A stretch of 64,000 nt of DNA. Source: Brugia malayi (Eukaryota > Nematoda > Chromadorea > Rhabditida > Onchocercidae). Shown here in pieces: positions 1 to 13,400 of this stretch. The translations under genes were made by a program, and so were the position numbers. Position 1 is the stretch's first letter, and each line of letters starts with the position of its first letter. Location: NCBI RefSeq assembly GCF_000002995.4, contig NW_025062477.1, forward strand, positions 6,420,649-6,484,648, given 5' to 3'. The notes under the pieces are model-generated. The model was not told the DNA's origin. It saw only the letters and a list, made by a program, of their open reading frames with translations, and made no database searches.

Positions 1-285
1 TTTAATGCCCTTTTCCTGAAATTAATGAACATCGATGTGCGCTTTGTATCGAACGACAACAACGCCATTCTGTTACGCTATATCTATCGCATGATATATT
101 GTATTCATCAGATCCCTATGTTCATTCTCCTTCTCAATTTATCTATAGAATTGAGCTATGATTGGTTGAAGGCGTAGATCCGCTTCTGGTCGAAACTTGT
201 TTCTTCTGAAGATAATAGAGGAAAGAGCGATACGATCAGATGATGCTTTTGCCTTATGCATTAAATTAAACTATTTTTATTACCT

Positions 286-342
286 ACCACTACCACTACT
301 ACTATTACTACTTCTACTACTACTACTATTATTATTATCATT
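286..342. repeat. CTA/ATT trinucleotide microsatellite
   Basis: Interrupted run of CTA, CCA and ATT triplets. The 68-residue leucine-rich open frame that crosses it is produced by the repeat and is not called as a gene. Confidence 0.85.
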
Positions 343-883
343 TCATCTTATCAGAATTAATTTATTAATGCAATGTTTCCATGTAATCATTTCAGCTTTT
401 TAAATTATTTGTTTTCGTTTTGTTCAAAATGATGAGAGGAACGAAAAGATTATTCAATTTCCTTCTCTTTCCCTTCCTCTCTCACTCTCCCTCTCTTCCT
501 CGAAGGAGAAGAAGAAAAAAAAGAACAATGAGAAATTTTATTCCGATAATACTTAAAATAATTGGAAAAGTATATTCTTCTTCTCTTTCTTTTTCTATTT
601 TCTGAATGAGATTTCTGTTATCGTTCAAAAATTCATTAATTTTGCAATGAATTTCTCTAGTGCATATGAGATTTTTTACTAGTTTTATGCAAATTTTTAA
701 CTTTCTTTTTTGCTCCCTTACTCAACTTAGCTTTTTTTTTTTCAGTTTGCATTGAGTACAAGTAAATAAAAAAAAATCATTCGTTCGTTCATTTCTTAAC
801 CAGTGATAACAAACAAATTTTGTTTTAGGCTAAAATTCCATACAATATTTATCAGTTGTAACTAATCAACAAATGGAAAAAGG

Positions 884-936
884 TATATTATTTTAAAATT
901 TAAAAAAAAAAATTAATTTAAAAATCTATCAAAACC
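884..936 (+). repeat. 53-bp direct repeat, copy 1
   Basis: This 53-nt AT-rich unit starts TATATTATTTTAAAATTT, contains an A11 run and ends ATCTATCAAAACC. It recurs without a mismatch at 1533-1585, offset 649 nt. Both copies are upstream of blmp-1. Confidence 0.9.
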
Positions 937-1532
937 CTTGTTATGAAAGTTAAGGACCTCAGTTAATTAACTTTAAATTCTTAAAATGATTCTGCATGAT
1001 TGTTCATAATTGGTTACGAACTTACGTTTGACATATTTAACGCATTCAACGATGATCATCCAACATCATCTTCTATCACTCATTTAAAAAACAATGTTCA
1101 GAACTTATTAAAATTTTAAATTATGTTCATTCTTTGATATTATCGTTTTCCTAAACAGCTAAATATAGATATATCAGCTAATTAGCACTTGAGAAGAGAA
1201 ATCTCATACATTTACCACTACCACTCGTAAAATTACATGTAATGAAATGCTTAGTAAATAATGCATACAATTGTTTACGTTACTTTCTCATATCTTTTAC
1301 GATAAATGCTTACGTTCTATTTATTTTTTAATTTATTTGTGTTAACTTTGAAATAAATTTTTATTAGAAAAAAAGCATTAAATTAGATAAAATTAATCAC
1401 ATGAATTATAAGCATATTTCATATTTTCTACTTCACCTTATTCGAATTCTTCCCTTTCTTGCAAAAGAAATTTAAGATTAATTCCATATTTGTAATATGA
1501 GAATTATTTGCTAATTGATAAGTAAATAAATT

Positions 1533-1585
1533 TATATTATTTTAAAATTTAAAAAAAAAAATTAATTTAAAAATCTATCAAAACC
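1533..1585 (+). repeat. 53-bp direct repeat, copy 2
   Basis: Exact second copy of 884-936. It is flanked on both sides by short AAGTAAATAAATTT units (about 1518-1532, 1605-1622 and 1628-1642), so this patch has been rearranged repeatedly. Confidence 0.9.
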
Positions 1586-1896
1586 TAATATATATATATA
1601 AGTAAGTAAGTAAATAAATTTCAAGATAAGTAAATAAATTTCAGCATTCATTTGACATTTATTGGTTTGTGTAAAGTTCAGCAACGAAAAAAGAACACAA
1701 GAAAGCCAACAATAAGAAGTCAAGAAATCCACTATAGCCAACTATCAGGTTATCAGGTTATCAATACAACCTTTGAACTTCGTGTGATACTTCCCATTAA
1801 TGTCTCAGTGGGTTCAACATTTCACCAGGATAGAATCATTAGCAACACTGTTTGCCAACCATTTGTACAGAAGCTACAAAAATTGCGACAGTTGCA

Positions 1897-4800
1897 ATGG
1901 GCGAAGACATAATGCAACATGGGCCAAGGTCGAATGTATTCCATGCTGGCACACCCAGGAACATCGTTAATCATCCCCAGAATTTGGATCCGAAACCTGA
2001 AATGGTTGTTTGTGGCGGTAATGCTACAACGGTAATTTCTTCAGTAGTAGCAACAACAGCAACACTTGCGAACAATTCCAATGAAATTGGCAATTCGTCT
2101 TCTTCATCGAGCGCTACCGGGTCACCAGTCAATGATGATTATGCACATCGGAATTACGGTGCACAATTTTCAAATATTTAAAAATTTGAAGACAAACTTA
2201 CTATTAATTTATTTAAAATTTTAACATTCTTTCTCCTTATCGAGCTAAAAATATTAAAATCTAAAACATGCAATTTCCAGAAATTTTTATTTAAATTTCA
2301 TTTTAGCAATAAACATTTTCAGTTTCAAGTTCGTCGTTAATATGCAAAAGTATGAAAAGTAAACCTGAAGGTATGAATGAATGGGATTGGACTAGCATGT
2401 CGGAACACAATTTTGCCGAACTTTGTGTATTTCATGTACCTGATAAGCCATTAGAACATCAGGTAAGCGATTATTTCATTTTTTAACTTTAATTATTTGC
2501 ATATGTAAACATTTTTATGAAACATTGCAACAGGCAAATCTATCAGTGTTAATTTCGACCTCAACCTAAATTTTCTTTTTTATCATTTCACCGGCATGTA
2601 ATCACATCGCCTGTCCTATCAACTTTCAAATGCAGTTTATCTACCTGAAATGATTGTAACTGATAATGGAAAATAATAATTTTATTCTGGAAAAGGAGTC
2701 TGAAAAAAAAACTTTAGCATTATTTACCATGATTTTACTGAAGCCATTTTTTATTACTTAGTGACGATATTTCAAGAATATTTTAAATTTAGTATTTATA
2801 AAACTTCTTCGACAAATGATAAAACTGATTTGATTCAGTCCATTTGCAACATGTAATTAATATAACTGTTTCTCGTAACGATCATAAAAGTACCGACTGT
2901 GTCACCTATTTAGGATCCAAACAATCGCGCCGCAACATCGCTACCATTAAACTTGACCATTCGATCTTCACATGAACTGCCTAAAGTAATTAGTCATTCC
3001 TTCACTACTTTTCTTTTCCCTTCTAAAATATTTGCATTTTAAATGATTATATTGAAAAAAGAAAAAAAAGTTGAAAATGCGATATTGGCAAATCATTATT
3101 GATTAGATTAGATTTGAACATAAGAAAATCTTTTAATGTTATTTTGCAGTCTGAACTTTTAACTGTTATCTTAATTGCATTAATCACGCTACCAATTAAA
3201 GTTTCTACTCACTTAAACTTAAGCTTCCAAGTTTTTTAAATTTTGACATTCTGCATACAAATGCAAAATAAAAAAGGTAATTTTTCTTTAATAAAAGTTA
3301 TTAAAAGTAGTGATATTTTGCTAATAGGCGATGGGTGTCTGGAGTATGGACTACATTCCACGTGGTGCACGTTTCGGACCTCTGGTCGGTGAGCACAGGA
3401 AACCGGACATTACGGAAGCTACAGTAAGCCCGGCAGAAGCTAGCAGTGCTAGTGGTTTATGTCACCCCCATTGTGGTGATGCTTCAAGTTCCACCCCTGG
3501 AAGTGAGCTACCTTGGGAACCTATCTGGAAAATATTTAGCAGCAGCGGTAGCATATTAATTCGATTGCTGGATGTAAGCGAAAATCGCAAAAGTAATTGG
3601 ATGAAATTTGTAAACCGGGCACGAACCAAGGAGACGCAAAATTTAGTCGCTTGCCAGGTTAATTTCAATATTTCAGGGAATCCTGTGATGGCACATTGGA
3701 TTTAAGAGTTATAGCAGTATAAAATGAATAATCAAAAGTTGGTAAATGAGACAACACAAAAAGATTATTCCTTAACTAATTTTTATAGCTAAATGAATGT
3801 GTCGTGCTTTTCTGAAATTGCGTGTAATCACGTTTGAAATTCTTTCTGAAGGAGACAAATTTTAACAGAAACATTACTTTTATTGTACTTATATACTATT
3901 TCGGGCTATCAGTTTAGGTAGAAAGTGAAATTTATTTCTATTCCGTGAAAGCAATTAAGCCAAACACGGAATTACTGTATTGGTATAGTCAGGACTATGC
4001 GCAACGCATCAATTTTCCAGCATTCTGCGACTATTGGAAAGTTCCTTCATCAAAAGGTAACATATAATAAACACTTTCTAAAAGCAAAACTTAAAATTAT
4101 CATAAGCTTGTCTTATTTATGACTAACAAAGGATAAAATAATTGAAACAAACAAAGTTTTACATACATTTCTGAACATACAATAATTAATACTTTCATTG
4201 AGTTTTTATAAATCATTTACAAATTTATCATCTGATTGACAATTCTTACTTAATTTTTACCGGATCTAACACTTTAGTTATATCATTATCTCTTTAAAAA
4301 GTAACCAGTAGTTTAGAAAGGTAAGTAAATCAAAAGAATTTACCGAGCACTCGCAAGCAAGTATATCGCCATGATTTAAGAAAATTGATTTAGAAAACTA
4401 TACGTAGAATTAAAAGTTTTCACTTATCTGGATTTGAGGAAAATTTGTGAATTAAAAATTTTTAATTTCGATAATGTAATAACTCAATACTGCATTGCCG
4501 CGAAAAAAGTGTAGAATTGTACGGATTTCTGCTATTGTTAGGAATTTTTTCGAAAAAAACATACTGTACTTTTCCGAAAAAATTTTTAAATCAAATTTGA
4601 GAATAACTGATAAAATAGTTATTGCAAAATTAAATTAAATCATTGTATAAAATAAAAAGATTAAGCAAGCTGAAAAATATAAGTATTAGAAAGTTGAGAT
4701 TTTTCTGTTATCCTTTAAAATCGGATCAGTTGGGTATCATAGTTAAGAAATTGTTGCAAAATTCTTTTCTGCAAATTTTATTAGCATATACGTAAAAGTA

Positions 4801-7674
4801 TGATTGCATTAATGAAGGAAAAATAAATACTTACTTGGAAGTGGGGAGAATTTGGAGGAGTTTGCTAAAATATACGCATTTTTTTCGATCAGTTCGGAAA
4901 ATTTCAAGTTCTTTATTTTTACAGAACGACTCATCGGATCTTCTAGACTTAATAGCTACTTTTATATAACAAATGGAAATTTTAGTTCTGAAGTGTGTTG
5001 AAGTAACCAGTGCTCCAGGAACAAGTCGAAATGCTGAAGTAAAACCGCAAAAACAAAAGCAACAACAACAACAACAACAGCATCAACTGACATCATCACA
5101 AGAAGCTCTTGATTTCTCACTAAAAAAAGTCTCACCAAAAGTACTAACCATACGTTTATTGATTTATAGTGCGCCCATTATCATTATTTTCTTACTATTA
5201 TTATTTACTATTAATTGACAAGTGTTCCCACTATTAATTCCAATTATTATTAATTATTAATTGTTATTAATTTCTATTATTACAAATCAATCGAAATTAA
5301 TTAGAAAATTATTCAAAATATTGCTTATTTGAAGGAGTCAACGGTTGGAGTTGCAAATGTTACATCAAAACGACCAACGGATGCTCATTCGCCGTTTACA
5401 TCATCGAGTGGTAGCGATTTGACGCAATTACTCAGTGACGATTGCGAATCAAGCATTAATTCTACATCTACGTTGTATGCATAAGTTCATGTAATTTCAA
5501 AGATTGAGAATAAAATTTAGGGAATGAGAGGGATGAGGAAGTATGGATTTAGAATATGGCAGTGAATTTCTCGGAGTGAATTGTCTGTCGAACATGCACG
5601 GAAAGTATGATTTGTGCATTTCTTCCGGTACCATGAAATAAATTTCTCACAATAATTTTGTTTTTGTCTTGAAACTTTAATCCTCTTTTTTTGAGAAAAA
5701 TTGCTGGATGATATAGAAATTTACTACAATTAATTTGATATAGAAATTTACAATTCAGGTCATCACCTACATCACCGCTTGCTGCTAATGAAAGACAGCA
5801 AAGGATTACGCGACCTAACGTAATCCAAAATCCTGTACATCGTCCGGTTGCAACAAAAATCCCGCAAAGTACAGTACCACAGATGGCAAGCGGATTACCA
5901 CCACTGCAACCTAATGCTATCAATCCGTACAATACACTATTACATGAATTCTGGCGGCGTAGTTCGGCTTTAGGTGTTACCTCAGGAGGAATTTGGGTAC
6001 CACCACAACCAAATCATGGTGTTGCTGCAACGCCACATATTGCGCGACCATGTTCGCCTGGACGACCACCTGCTTGCTCACCTGCACCTGCGTTTGCAGC
6101 AACAGCAAGTCCACCGTTTGGTACTACTCTTGCCGGGACGCTTTATCCTTCAACCACTCCTACAAAAGCATCATTTTTTGCTGCCCAACCACAACCTCTT
6201 CTCCCTTTGAGCATTCCACCGCCGCCTCTTGCAACTTCGCCAACCGCTTTCCAGGCTGCGTCCAGTAATTCGCCGTATTTACGCAACAGACAATCATATC
6301 CAGTACAAAAAGTTCATATTTATTGAATAATTCCGTAAAACATCAAATTGAAAAACTTAAGAGTTTGGATCCTGAATTTAAATTTTTAAAATTCATCAAA
6401 TACGAATTAAAGGCCCTCCTGGAGAATTTCCACCTTAATAATAGAAAACCGAGCTTTATTTTAGTTTCATATTCAGTACAAAAAGTTCATATTTATTTAA
6501 TGTATTTTAGTTTCATGAGATTTTTTTTTTCAGGTTTTTTTCTTAAGTCGGAAATTTGTAATTGAAACCAAAAATTTAGTATGAAATTTCAGTCTCAAGT
6601 TAACGGGAAAACCCGCTATGAATGCAAGGAATGTAGCAAAACATTCGGGCAACTATCAAATTTGAAGGTACATTTGCGAACACATACTGGTGAACGACCA
6701 TTCAAGTGTAGCATTTGTTTCAAAGAATTTACTCAATTGGCTCATTTACAGAAACATCACCTTGTTCATACCGGTAAGTTTTTTTATGAAATAAAGTTAC
6801 ACAAGTGATAATGTTTTTCTGGTGCTAATACCAAATAAGTGTTTGATACGAAAAGAAAAAAAAAAGACGAATGACATCAATGATCATATGGTATCCATTA
6901 ACTCAACTGTAGTTAACGTTATAACTGGTTTAGACCATTTGTATTTAATCTTTCGATTTATTTTAGCATTTCTTTTCTTGCAGGCAAATTTGAGTCTATT
7001 CTCTTTGTTCTCATATGCAAATATTTCTCTTACTTATATCAATTCCATTTAGTAATTATTTTGGTTAAATGTACTCTTAAGGAGAAAAGCCGCATCAATG
7101 TGAAGTTTGTCAGAAACGCTTTAGCAGTATGTCAAATTTGAAGACTCATTTACGTCTTCACAATGGCCAGAAGCCTTATCCATGCGATTTATGTAGCGCC
7201 AAATTTACCCAATTTGTTCATCTGAAACTTCATAAACGCTTACATACCAATGAAAGGCCATACAATTGTTCATGTTGTGGTATTTTGCTAGTTTTGTTTT
7301 GAGTATTTCATTTACTTAATTTGAATTAATCTTTAAATTTAAATACCTCATTATTTTTCTTAATTTTACCTGTGATTTGCATCTCTGCATCATCTGATGC
7401 CTACCAGTGTCAAATTCTCTTGATAATTCTACATAAGTTGGAAACGGGAATGTTACAAGGAGACTTAATTACCTGTTTCAATTTTAAACTAAGTGTCATA
7501 TTTGCAGGAAAGAAGTATATCTCTCCATCAGGCCTACGGACGCATTGGAAATCGACAAACTGTCGGCCGGAAACCGGTAGCGAATTGCATATAATCGATC
7601 TGGACAGTGAGGAAAATAGCGGAACGCTCCGTGATGAGCAATGTGTTACCAGTACAACACCGGTACCACGATGA
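1897..7674 (+). CDS. blmp-1: BLMP-1 / Blimp-1 (PRDM1) PR-domain zinc-finger transcription factor
   Basis: Nuclear transcriptional repressor of the Blimp-1/PRDM1 family; in C. elegans BLMP-1 controls developmental timing and cuticle/epidermal programmes (family knowledge). Exons: 1897-2158, 2323-2462, 2914-2985, 3328-3657, 3918-4056, 5019-5140, 5335-5474, 5759-6302, 6593-6773, 7082-7279, 7508-7674; total 2295 nt, 764 aa. The PR/SET-like domain spans exons 4-5 ([39 protein letters not shown]). A Gln-rich linker and a Pro/Ala-rich region (exon 8, with RPNVIQNP) follow. Exons 9-11 carry five zinc fingers: four C2H2 ([19 protein letters not shown] first) and a last C2HC-type finger ([14 protein letters not shown]). 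Only about 37 residues follow the last finger. The exon 5/6 join is uncertain: a better acceptor at 4924 runs into an in-frame stop, so the acceptor ending 5018 was used. Homology is very strong; exact exon 6-7 borders are inferred. Confidence 0.95.
6294..6324 (+). repeat. Short direct repeat over the exon 8 donor of blmp-1, copy 1
   Basis: This 31-nt segment spans the end of blmp-1 exon 8 and its GTACAA donor at 6303. It recurs at 6467-6497 inside the same intron with one mismatch; the final 24 nt are identical. Confidence 0.85.
6467..6497 (+). repeat. Short direct repeat in blmp-1 intron 8, copy 2
   Basis: Second copy of 6294-6324, offset 173 nt. It recreates the CAG/GTACAA context, so it could act as a decoy or alternative donor. 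Confidence 0.85.
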
Positions 7675-10457
7675 ATTATGTAGGTCTTCTTATAGTATAT
7701 GCATATATATGTATATATATGATAGGAGAATATTTGCGATCCGCAGTCCTTTTGCTCTAGATTCTAGGGTCATATAATTGATTAACTAGGCCTATTTGTT
7801 ACTTAGATGAAATGTTGCTTTGTATTCATGTATTTTTTGATATATTAATCTAGAAAGTCAATATTAACTTTCGAATTTTCAAAAACTCTCTTTTCATGTC
7901 AAATAATCCGGGCTAAGTGCTCTTTGTCACTTTCAAACCTAATGTTTGTTTCTAACAACTATGTTTTACTCTCATTTCCAAAATTTCTTAATCTTTTTCT
8001 ATTTTTGTTCAACTTTTTGTTGATTTTTTAAATTCAGATTCTATTTTTCTTAATAAACTTGCATAAAACAACCAAAGAAATTGTTCTGTATCTATCTGTG
8101 TCAGTGTGTGTGTCTGTTTTGTATTTGCATGGAAGTGTACAAGTGTGTGTTGTGTGTCTGTATGTGTAGGAATTCCTGATTCGATGCAGAAGTTTTACTT
8201 ATTCAGGATCCTCTTCCTGGATACTTTTTAAAAAGCCAAAATAAAATGATAGCATGTGAAATTTTTATTTCAATTTGACATTTAATATTAACTTTAATTT
8301 GGAAATCGGAAAAAAGGTTTGGAATCCAATGAATCATTAATCTTACTTTGCTGAAAATAATACAGTCAAATTGTGCATTTCTTTTTCTGTTTACCTAAAA
8401 TTTGAAAGGATATTTAAATTATTTTGTATTACTTATTCTTACTTTCTAGCAAATACGTCTTCTGCAACGATTTAAAGGGATAAGAGTATATTAAAAAAGC
8501 GTTTTTCCTATATTGCACGATCTCTGGTTTCAATTAGCCCTCAACAATTCAATCATTCTTACTTTTCTGTATAATTATTTTAGGAGAAAATGACGAGCTG
8601 TGAAGTAAAATTTTATTTCCAAACTCACTCTTTTTTGAGAATTCTAAATTTACCCAAACAGTAAGATGTAACCCGATAATTGCCTATTGCATGAGTAATT
8701 GGTACTTCAATATTGATAGATTCAAATTTTGCATTTAAATATTTAATTTTAACATTCAGATTATGGTCACATTCTCGAACTATGATATTCATTCAGCTCG
8801 TCAAGCTTTTTTTCGATGTTTTTCAAAACTTTATTTTTGTCTTCTTTACTTCTTTTTTCTATACCATCAGAACAACCCATGTTGTCTTTCTCAAATTGAT
8901 TATTTCCATTTTGAAATATTTGATTGACTTTTTTATTGTCATGTAAAATATTGGAATATTTGGGAATTTTTGAAGTTTATTTCGCAAAAAATTTGAAGAA
9001 TTGCAAATTATATTAATTCTAAAATTAGATTTTTTATTTAATAACTTTTTTGTTTAAAAAATATATTTTTGACTGTAAATTTATATTTTATATTTTTCCA
9101 AATCTGGGATTTATTATGTAATTGTCTTTTTTTCATTGGAAGATTATAAATGTGAACAACGATATTTAGAAAATGTGTTAGTGCATCTCGACAATCCTTT
9201 GAAGTAGCACTAAATTTATTCATTGATTGTTTTCCAACTTGAGATAAATAGTGAGATCGATCGATGTTAATTATATTCATTTGAAAAATGCTAGAAATAA
9301 TGCGAAAAATCCTTTCTATAACCTCATAACTTTTAATTTTCCAATATTTTCTGGAATAAATTCAGTAAACTACATGGAATTTTAATCTACTTAAAGTGAA
9401 AGTCGTAGTAGTATTTAACGTTTTTATACTAACTGTAATATCCATATAGAATCGCTTATTTCTTTCAGTAAACTTTATTTGTTTTTAAATAAACTTTTGT
9501 TTGTTTGTTTGTTTTCTTTTTCATTTTTTTCTTTTGTTTTAAAAAATTTCTTTTGAATAGATTGTTTTATGCAAAAGTAATGACAAATTTGGCGGAATAA
9601 AACAACAAAACTTTACTTGTTGTTCTCGTATCAAACTTAAACTACTGATTGATTAAATTAACTTGATTACGATATCAGGTTGAAGAATTCACTCCCGAGG
9701 AAAAACCAAATGCAAAAAATAATCATCTCTGGTATTAATAGATCAATTTAATATTTCAAAATAAAGCTATGTAATTAAAGCTGGGAAAATCGTTGAATTT
9801 TTCATCGGTCCACTAATTCAATATATGAATAATTTGGTAATAAATTGTTTATTAGATGCAATCAATCAATAAATCGATGATTTTTAAGATCAGGAACTAT
9901 TTATATCAGAAAATTTTTATCACATGAGGTGTCAGTTTTTCAACAATTTCAATAAATAAAGTTTTTTTTTGCATGCGTCTTTTTAGATTTTTTAAACACT
10001 TATTTTAATCATCTTGTTAACGTTTATTTCATTTATCTTAATTAGTATCAATTCTAATTGAAATTAATTTTAAAAGTAAATTAATTAAAAATCTTACACA
10101 CAACTGAAAGCAAACAAACTACAAGTGAAAATTTACATTTGTTCATTTACTATTCATTTAAATTGTATTGCTACAACTATATAATACATTAATATATTGC
10201 GAAGAGTAACAATATATGATAATTTGAATTTATGTACAAAATTACAAGAGACCAATACTTTTTTAATTAACAAACAAACGTTATGTGAAATAATTGATGG
10301 ATAATTCTTTCATCTTTTTATGGGGCATTCATGTAAAACTCTTAAGTGCTATTTGAAATTAGTGAATTTCATTCATTTTCTATCAGTGTTTTGCATACGT
10401 AAACTGTATAATTCTTTCTTTTTTTCATTACTTTTTATGAATTATGTTAAAAGGTAA
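7675..10457. other. Convergent intergenic region between blmp-1 and the exchanger
   Basis: Presumed 3' UTRs of both genes. An AATAAA at 8052-8057 is a possible blmp-1 polyadenylation signal. A degenerate GT-rich stretch lies at about 8096-8168. Two small open frames (8713-8946 on plus, 9280-9038 on minus) are hydrophobic or low-complexity, lack credible splice context and are not called. Confidence 0.6.
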
Positions 10458-13400
10458 TTAGCATATTTTGAGTGGACATGCAAAATGACCCATCTCAAGA
10501 GCAACTGCAAAAATACAAAATGCAATATATGATATAATCATAATAAAACCGAATAATTTATTCATTTTCCAATGTGACAATGCGATAGATGCGACAAGTA
10601 CGACAAGCATAATGAATAGCATACCGACGCTACATATTAAACCGTTGCTGCAAAGGTAAAGGTTAACATTTTTTTATTTTTCAAACGTTCGTTCAGAATT
10701 GAGAGAAATTGTATGTAAAAATGTTGTAGAATTATTTTAATGAAAATTCTTGTCACATTCTTTTCTTACAGTGATGCTTTGGATTAAAACGAACAAATCT
10801 TTTAAAAAACCTAAAGTTTTACCTGGAAACTGAAATATAATTCTGAGCGTTACCAGGATTACGAAGAGGTTCAACGACGAAAAATAATAACCAAGGAATT
10901 GGTAGCCTGCAAAAAAAATACCTAATATGTAAAGCAATAGATTAGGTAACATTTATGAATACCAATATTGTATTGTGCACATAATTATTCGAAATTTTGA
11001 GATTTAATTTTAATCCTTATCCAAAGTTTTGAAATTTTAAGGTGCTGATTAACTTACCCAACGCACACGTCAAAAATATTGCTACCGACGGAACTGGACA
11101 CAGCCATATCACCAAGTCCTTTCCTTGCCACAATAACACTTAAACAATTAATTGACTTTTGAAGCTCATTTAAAATATATATATAGCAATTTTTATCAAA
11201 TTCCGAATAAACATTTGATTGATTTTTATATGTCTTAGTAGGAAAATTAGTAAGATATTTTTGGTGTGGAGATTATTCTAAAGGAAAATCTCATAAATAA
11301 TTTAAGAAATGAATGCAAAAATCTTGCTTTGTCAACATTATTAAGATTCTGCGATAACATCATCTTCTGCAATCCATTGCTCTTGCATTCATATTACATG
11401 CATGCTGTATTACATTATTCAAAAATAGATCTATCAAATCTTACAATCAAATTCTATTTGTTTGTTATGACACGAAAAGAACGATCAAATTAATCATACC
11501 TGGTGATTAAATCAGGTATGCTTGTTCCTGCAGCCAATATTGTTAATCCGATTACCTAAATTTATAATACAATTTGTTTAAATATTACATTATACAGATT
11601 TTACAAATTTTCTATTCTCATATTTGTATGTCGTGTAATATAAATAAATTTAATTCATTATATTTCAAATTTATTTATTTCAATGTTTATTCAAATCAAA
11701 AGACACACTGAAATTGTCACTGAAACAAGCAAATAATTTGTTTCTTTTTTTACTTAATTTGTTCAAAAATTCTCTTATTTTTCTTCTTTTTTGAGAAAGT
11801 ATTATGTATTTTAGAATACTGAAAGATGCATTGTGTTTATAGTCACTTAACTGATAGGAATGATGATAACATAATTATCATCATCTCCTGATGATCTTAC
11901 GTGGTGACAGATAACTGTCACACTTGCTTGTTATTAATTAATTATTGTGGGTGAGTAGACTTTATTTTTACTTCTGTAGGCATAGCAATTGTTTCGCCAA
12001 TAGTATTAGCCATCCAAACCATTATATATGAATAAAATGCAATCCAAAAAATGGAACCAATAAATGTAAATGGGAACCATTTGCGAGCATCCTATTTCAG
12101 ATATTATTTAGAATTGAAAATGACAATTTCAAATATAATTTTTTAAGTCTCGCAATTCTCTATGGATTAAAAGATGATGCTTGAATGAAAAAAAAAAGAA
12201 AGGAAAAAAGTTTAAAATTTGATGGAAAACTTAAACCTAAGTTCTCAACAAATTCAATTTGGATCGAATCAACAAGTTTCATAAAACACTTTTTTTTGAT
12301 TAAATTCTTTTTTCAATGAGTAATTTTTATAAGAAATAATCATACACAAGCATTCTCACCTGCTTCCTGACATCAGGAAGTGTCACCCATAATGGGAATA
12401 AAATTGGTGATAAGAACAGATAAAGAAGCTGGCGATGTAATTTTTCAGGCCATGACATATCCAATGGCTTCTCTTCATCTTCTTCAAGCATTTCTTTCTA
12501 TAATCAAAGTCTGAATCTTTTCACTGATAATTTTTAACTATTACTTTTATGTTTTGAGAGATTAGAATTGCTACTAATTGAGATCTTATAATTAGTTTTG
12601 AACACGATTTTTTTTGTTTTATTTTTTTGTAATTTTTGAAAGTTGCTTTTTTTTAGTTACTATTTTTCAGAACTTATAAGATGTCACGACTTTAAGTTTT
12701 CAATTAAAAAGTTTATTAAGTGTTTCAAGACAACAAAAAGTAAAAAAATCGATTAAAATGTATGGTAAAAAACAAAATTACTATTTCTGAAACGCAAGCC
12801 GTATTGGGACATATTGAGGTACGTTTACTTGTCAAAGTACTTCGTGGACCCATTTCTGAATCTCTACGTTCCATTTCACAAACTGCGTTAGCCTGATATC
12901 AAAACTAATTCATTTCGTTTTATAGTAATAAAAAATTAAATTAATTTGTATAAGACATCTTTAATTTTTCAAAAAATTTATTTAATTGAAATACAAATAC
13001 AATTGAGTTAGAATATTATATCATAGAATAGAAGTGCAGTAATAATTTGGAAAATTCAAGTGTTATCATTAACTATCTTAGTGCTTTTAGTATGATAACA
13101 AACCAACTTAGACATTATACATATACTTGGAGTAGGTTTAATTTAATTAAAATTCTCTGATTCTTTTTTAACGCTTTGTCAATTTCTTTTGAAATATTTA
13201 TTACCTTTTGATTATTTGGATGGTATTTCCAGCCACGAACAATTTCATCAAGCGTAATTTGCGCCGGCATTGTACCATTATTTTCATTCTGTACATTGGA
13301 ACCTGAAAGAAAAATTTATCATTGTTTAAACATAAGTGCAAAAACGGCTATTACTGAAAGCTTTTTTGAAATTGCATTGAAATTTCAGATCGCAGTAATA

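Larger units (their letters stand above)
1..1896. other. 5' flank and probable 5' UTR of blmp-1
   Basis: No convincing coding sequence is visible here. The stretch holds a CTA/ATT trinucleotide microsatellite (about 286-342), pyrimidine-rich runs near 465-500, and the first copy of a 53-bp direct repeat whose second copy lies at 1533-1585. A splice-acceptor-like site (AAATTTCAG, ending 1644) could be a cis or spliced-leader acceptor, which would make 1645-1896 the 5' UTR. An open frame without ATG at 1652-1912 crosses the blmp-1 start in another frame and is treated as UTR. In the blmp-1 frame there is a stop at 1840-1842, so the ATG at 1897 is the first available start. Confidence 0.6.

Noticed and set aside
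5549..5932. 127-residue minus-strand frame
   Set aside because: It is antisense to blmp-1 exon 8, whose own frame carries clear family motifs; a shadow.
5974..6268. Two further plus-strand frames rich in His/Leu/Gln and Cys/Thr
   Set aside because: They are alternative frames of the Pro/Ala-rich blmp-1 exon 8.
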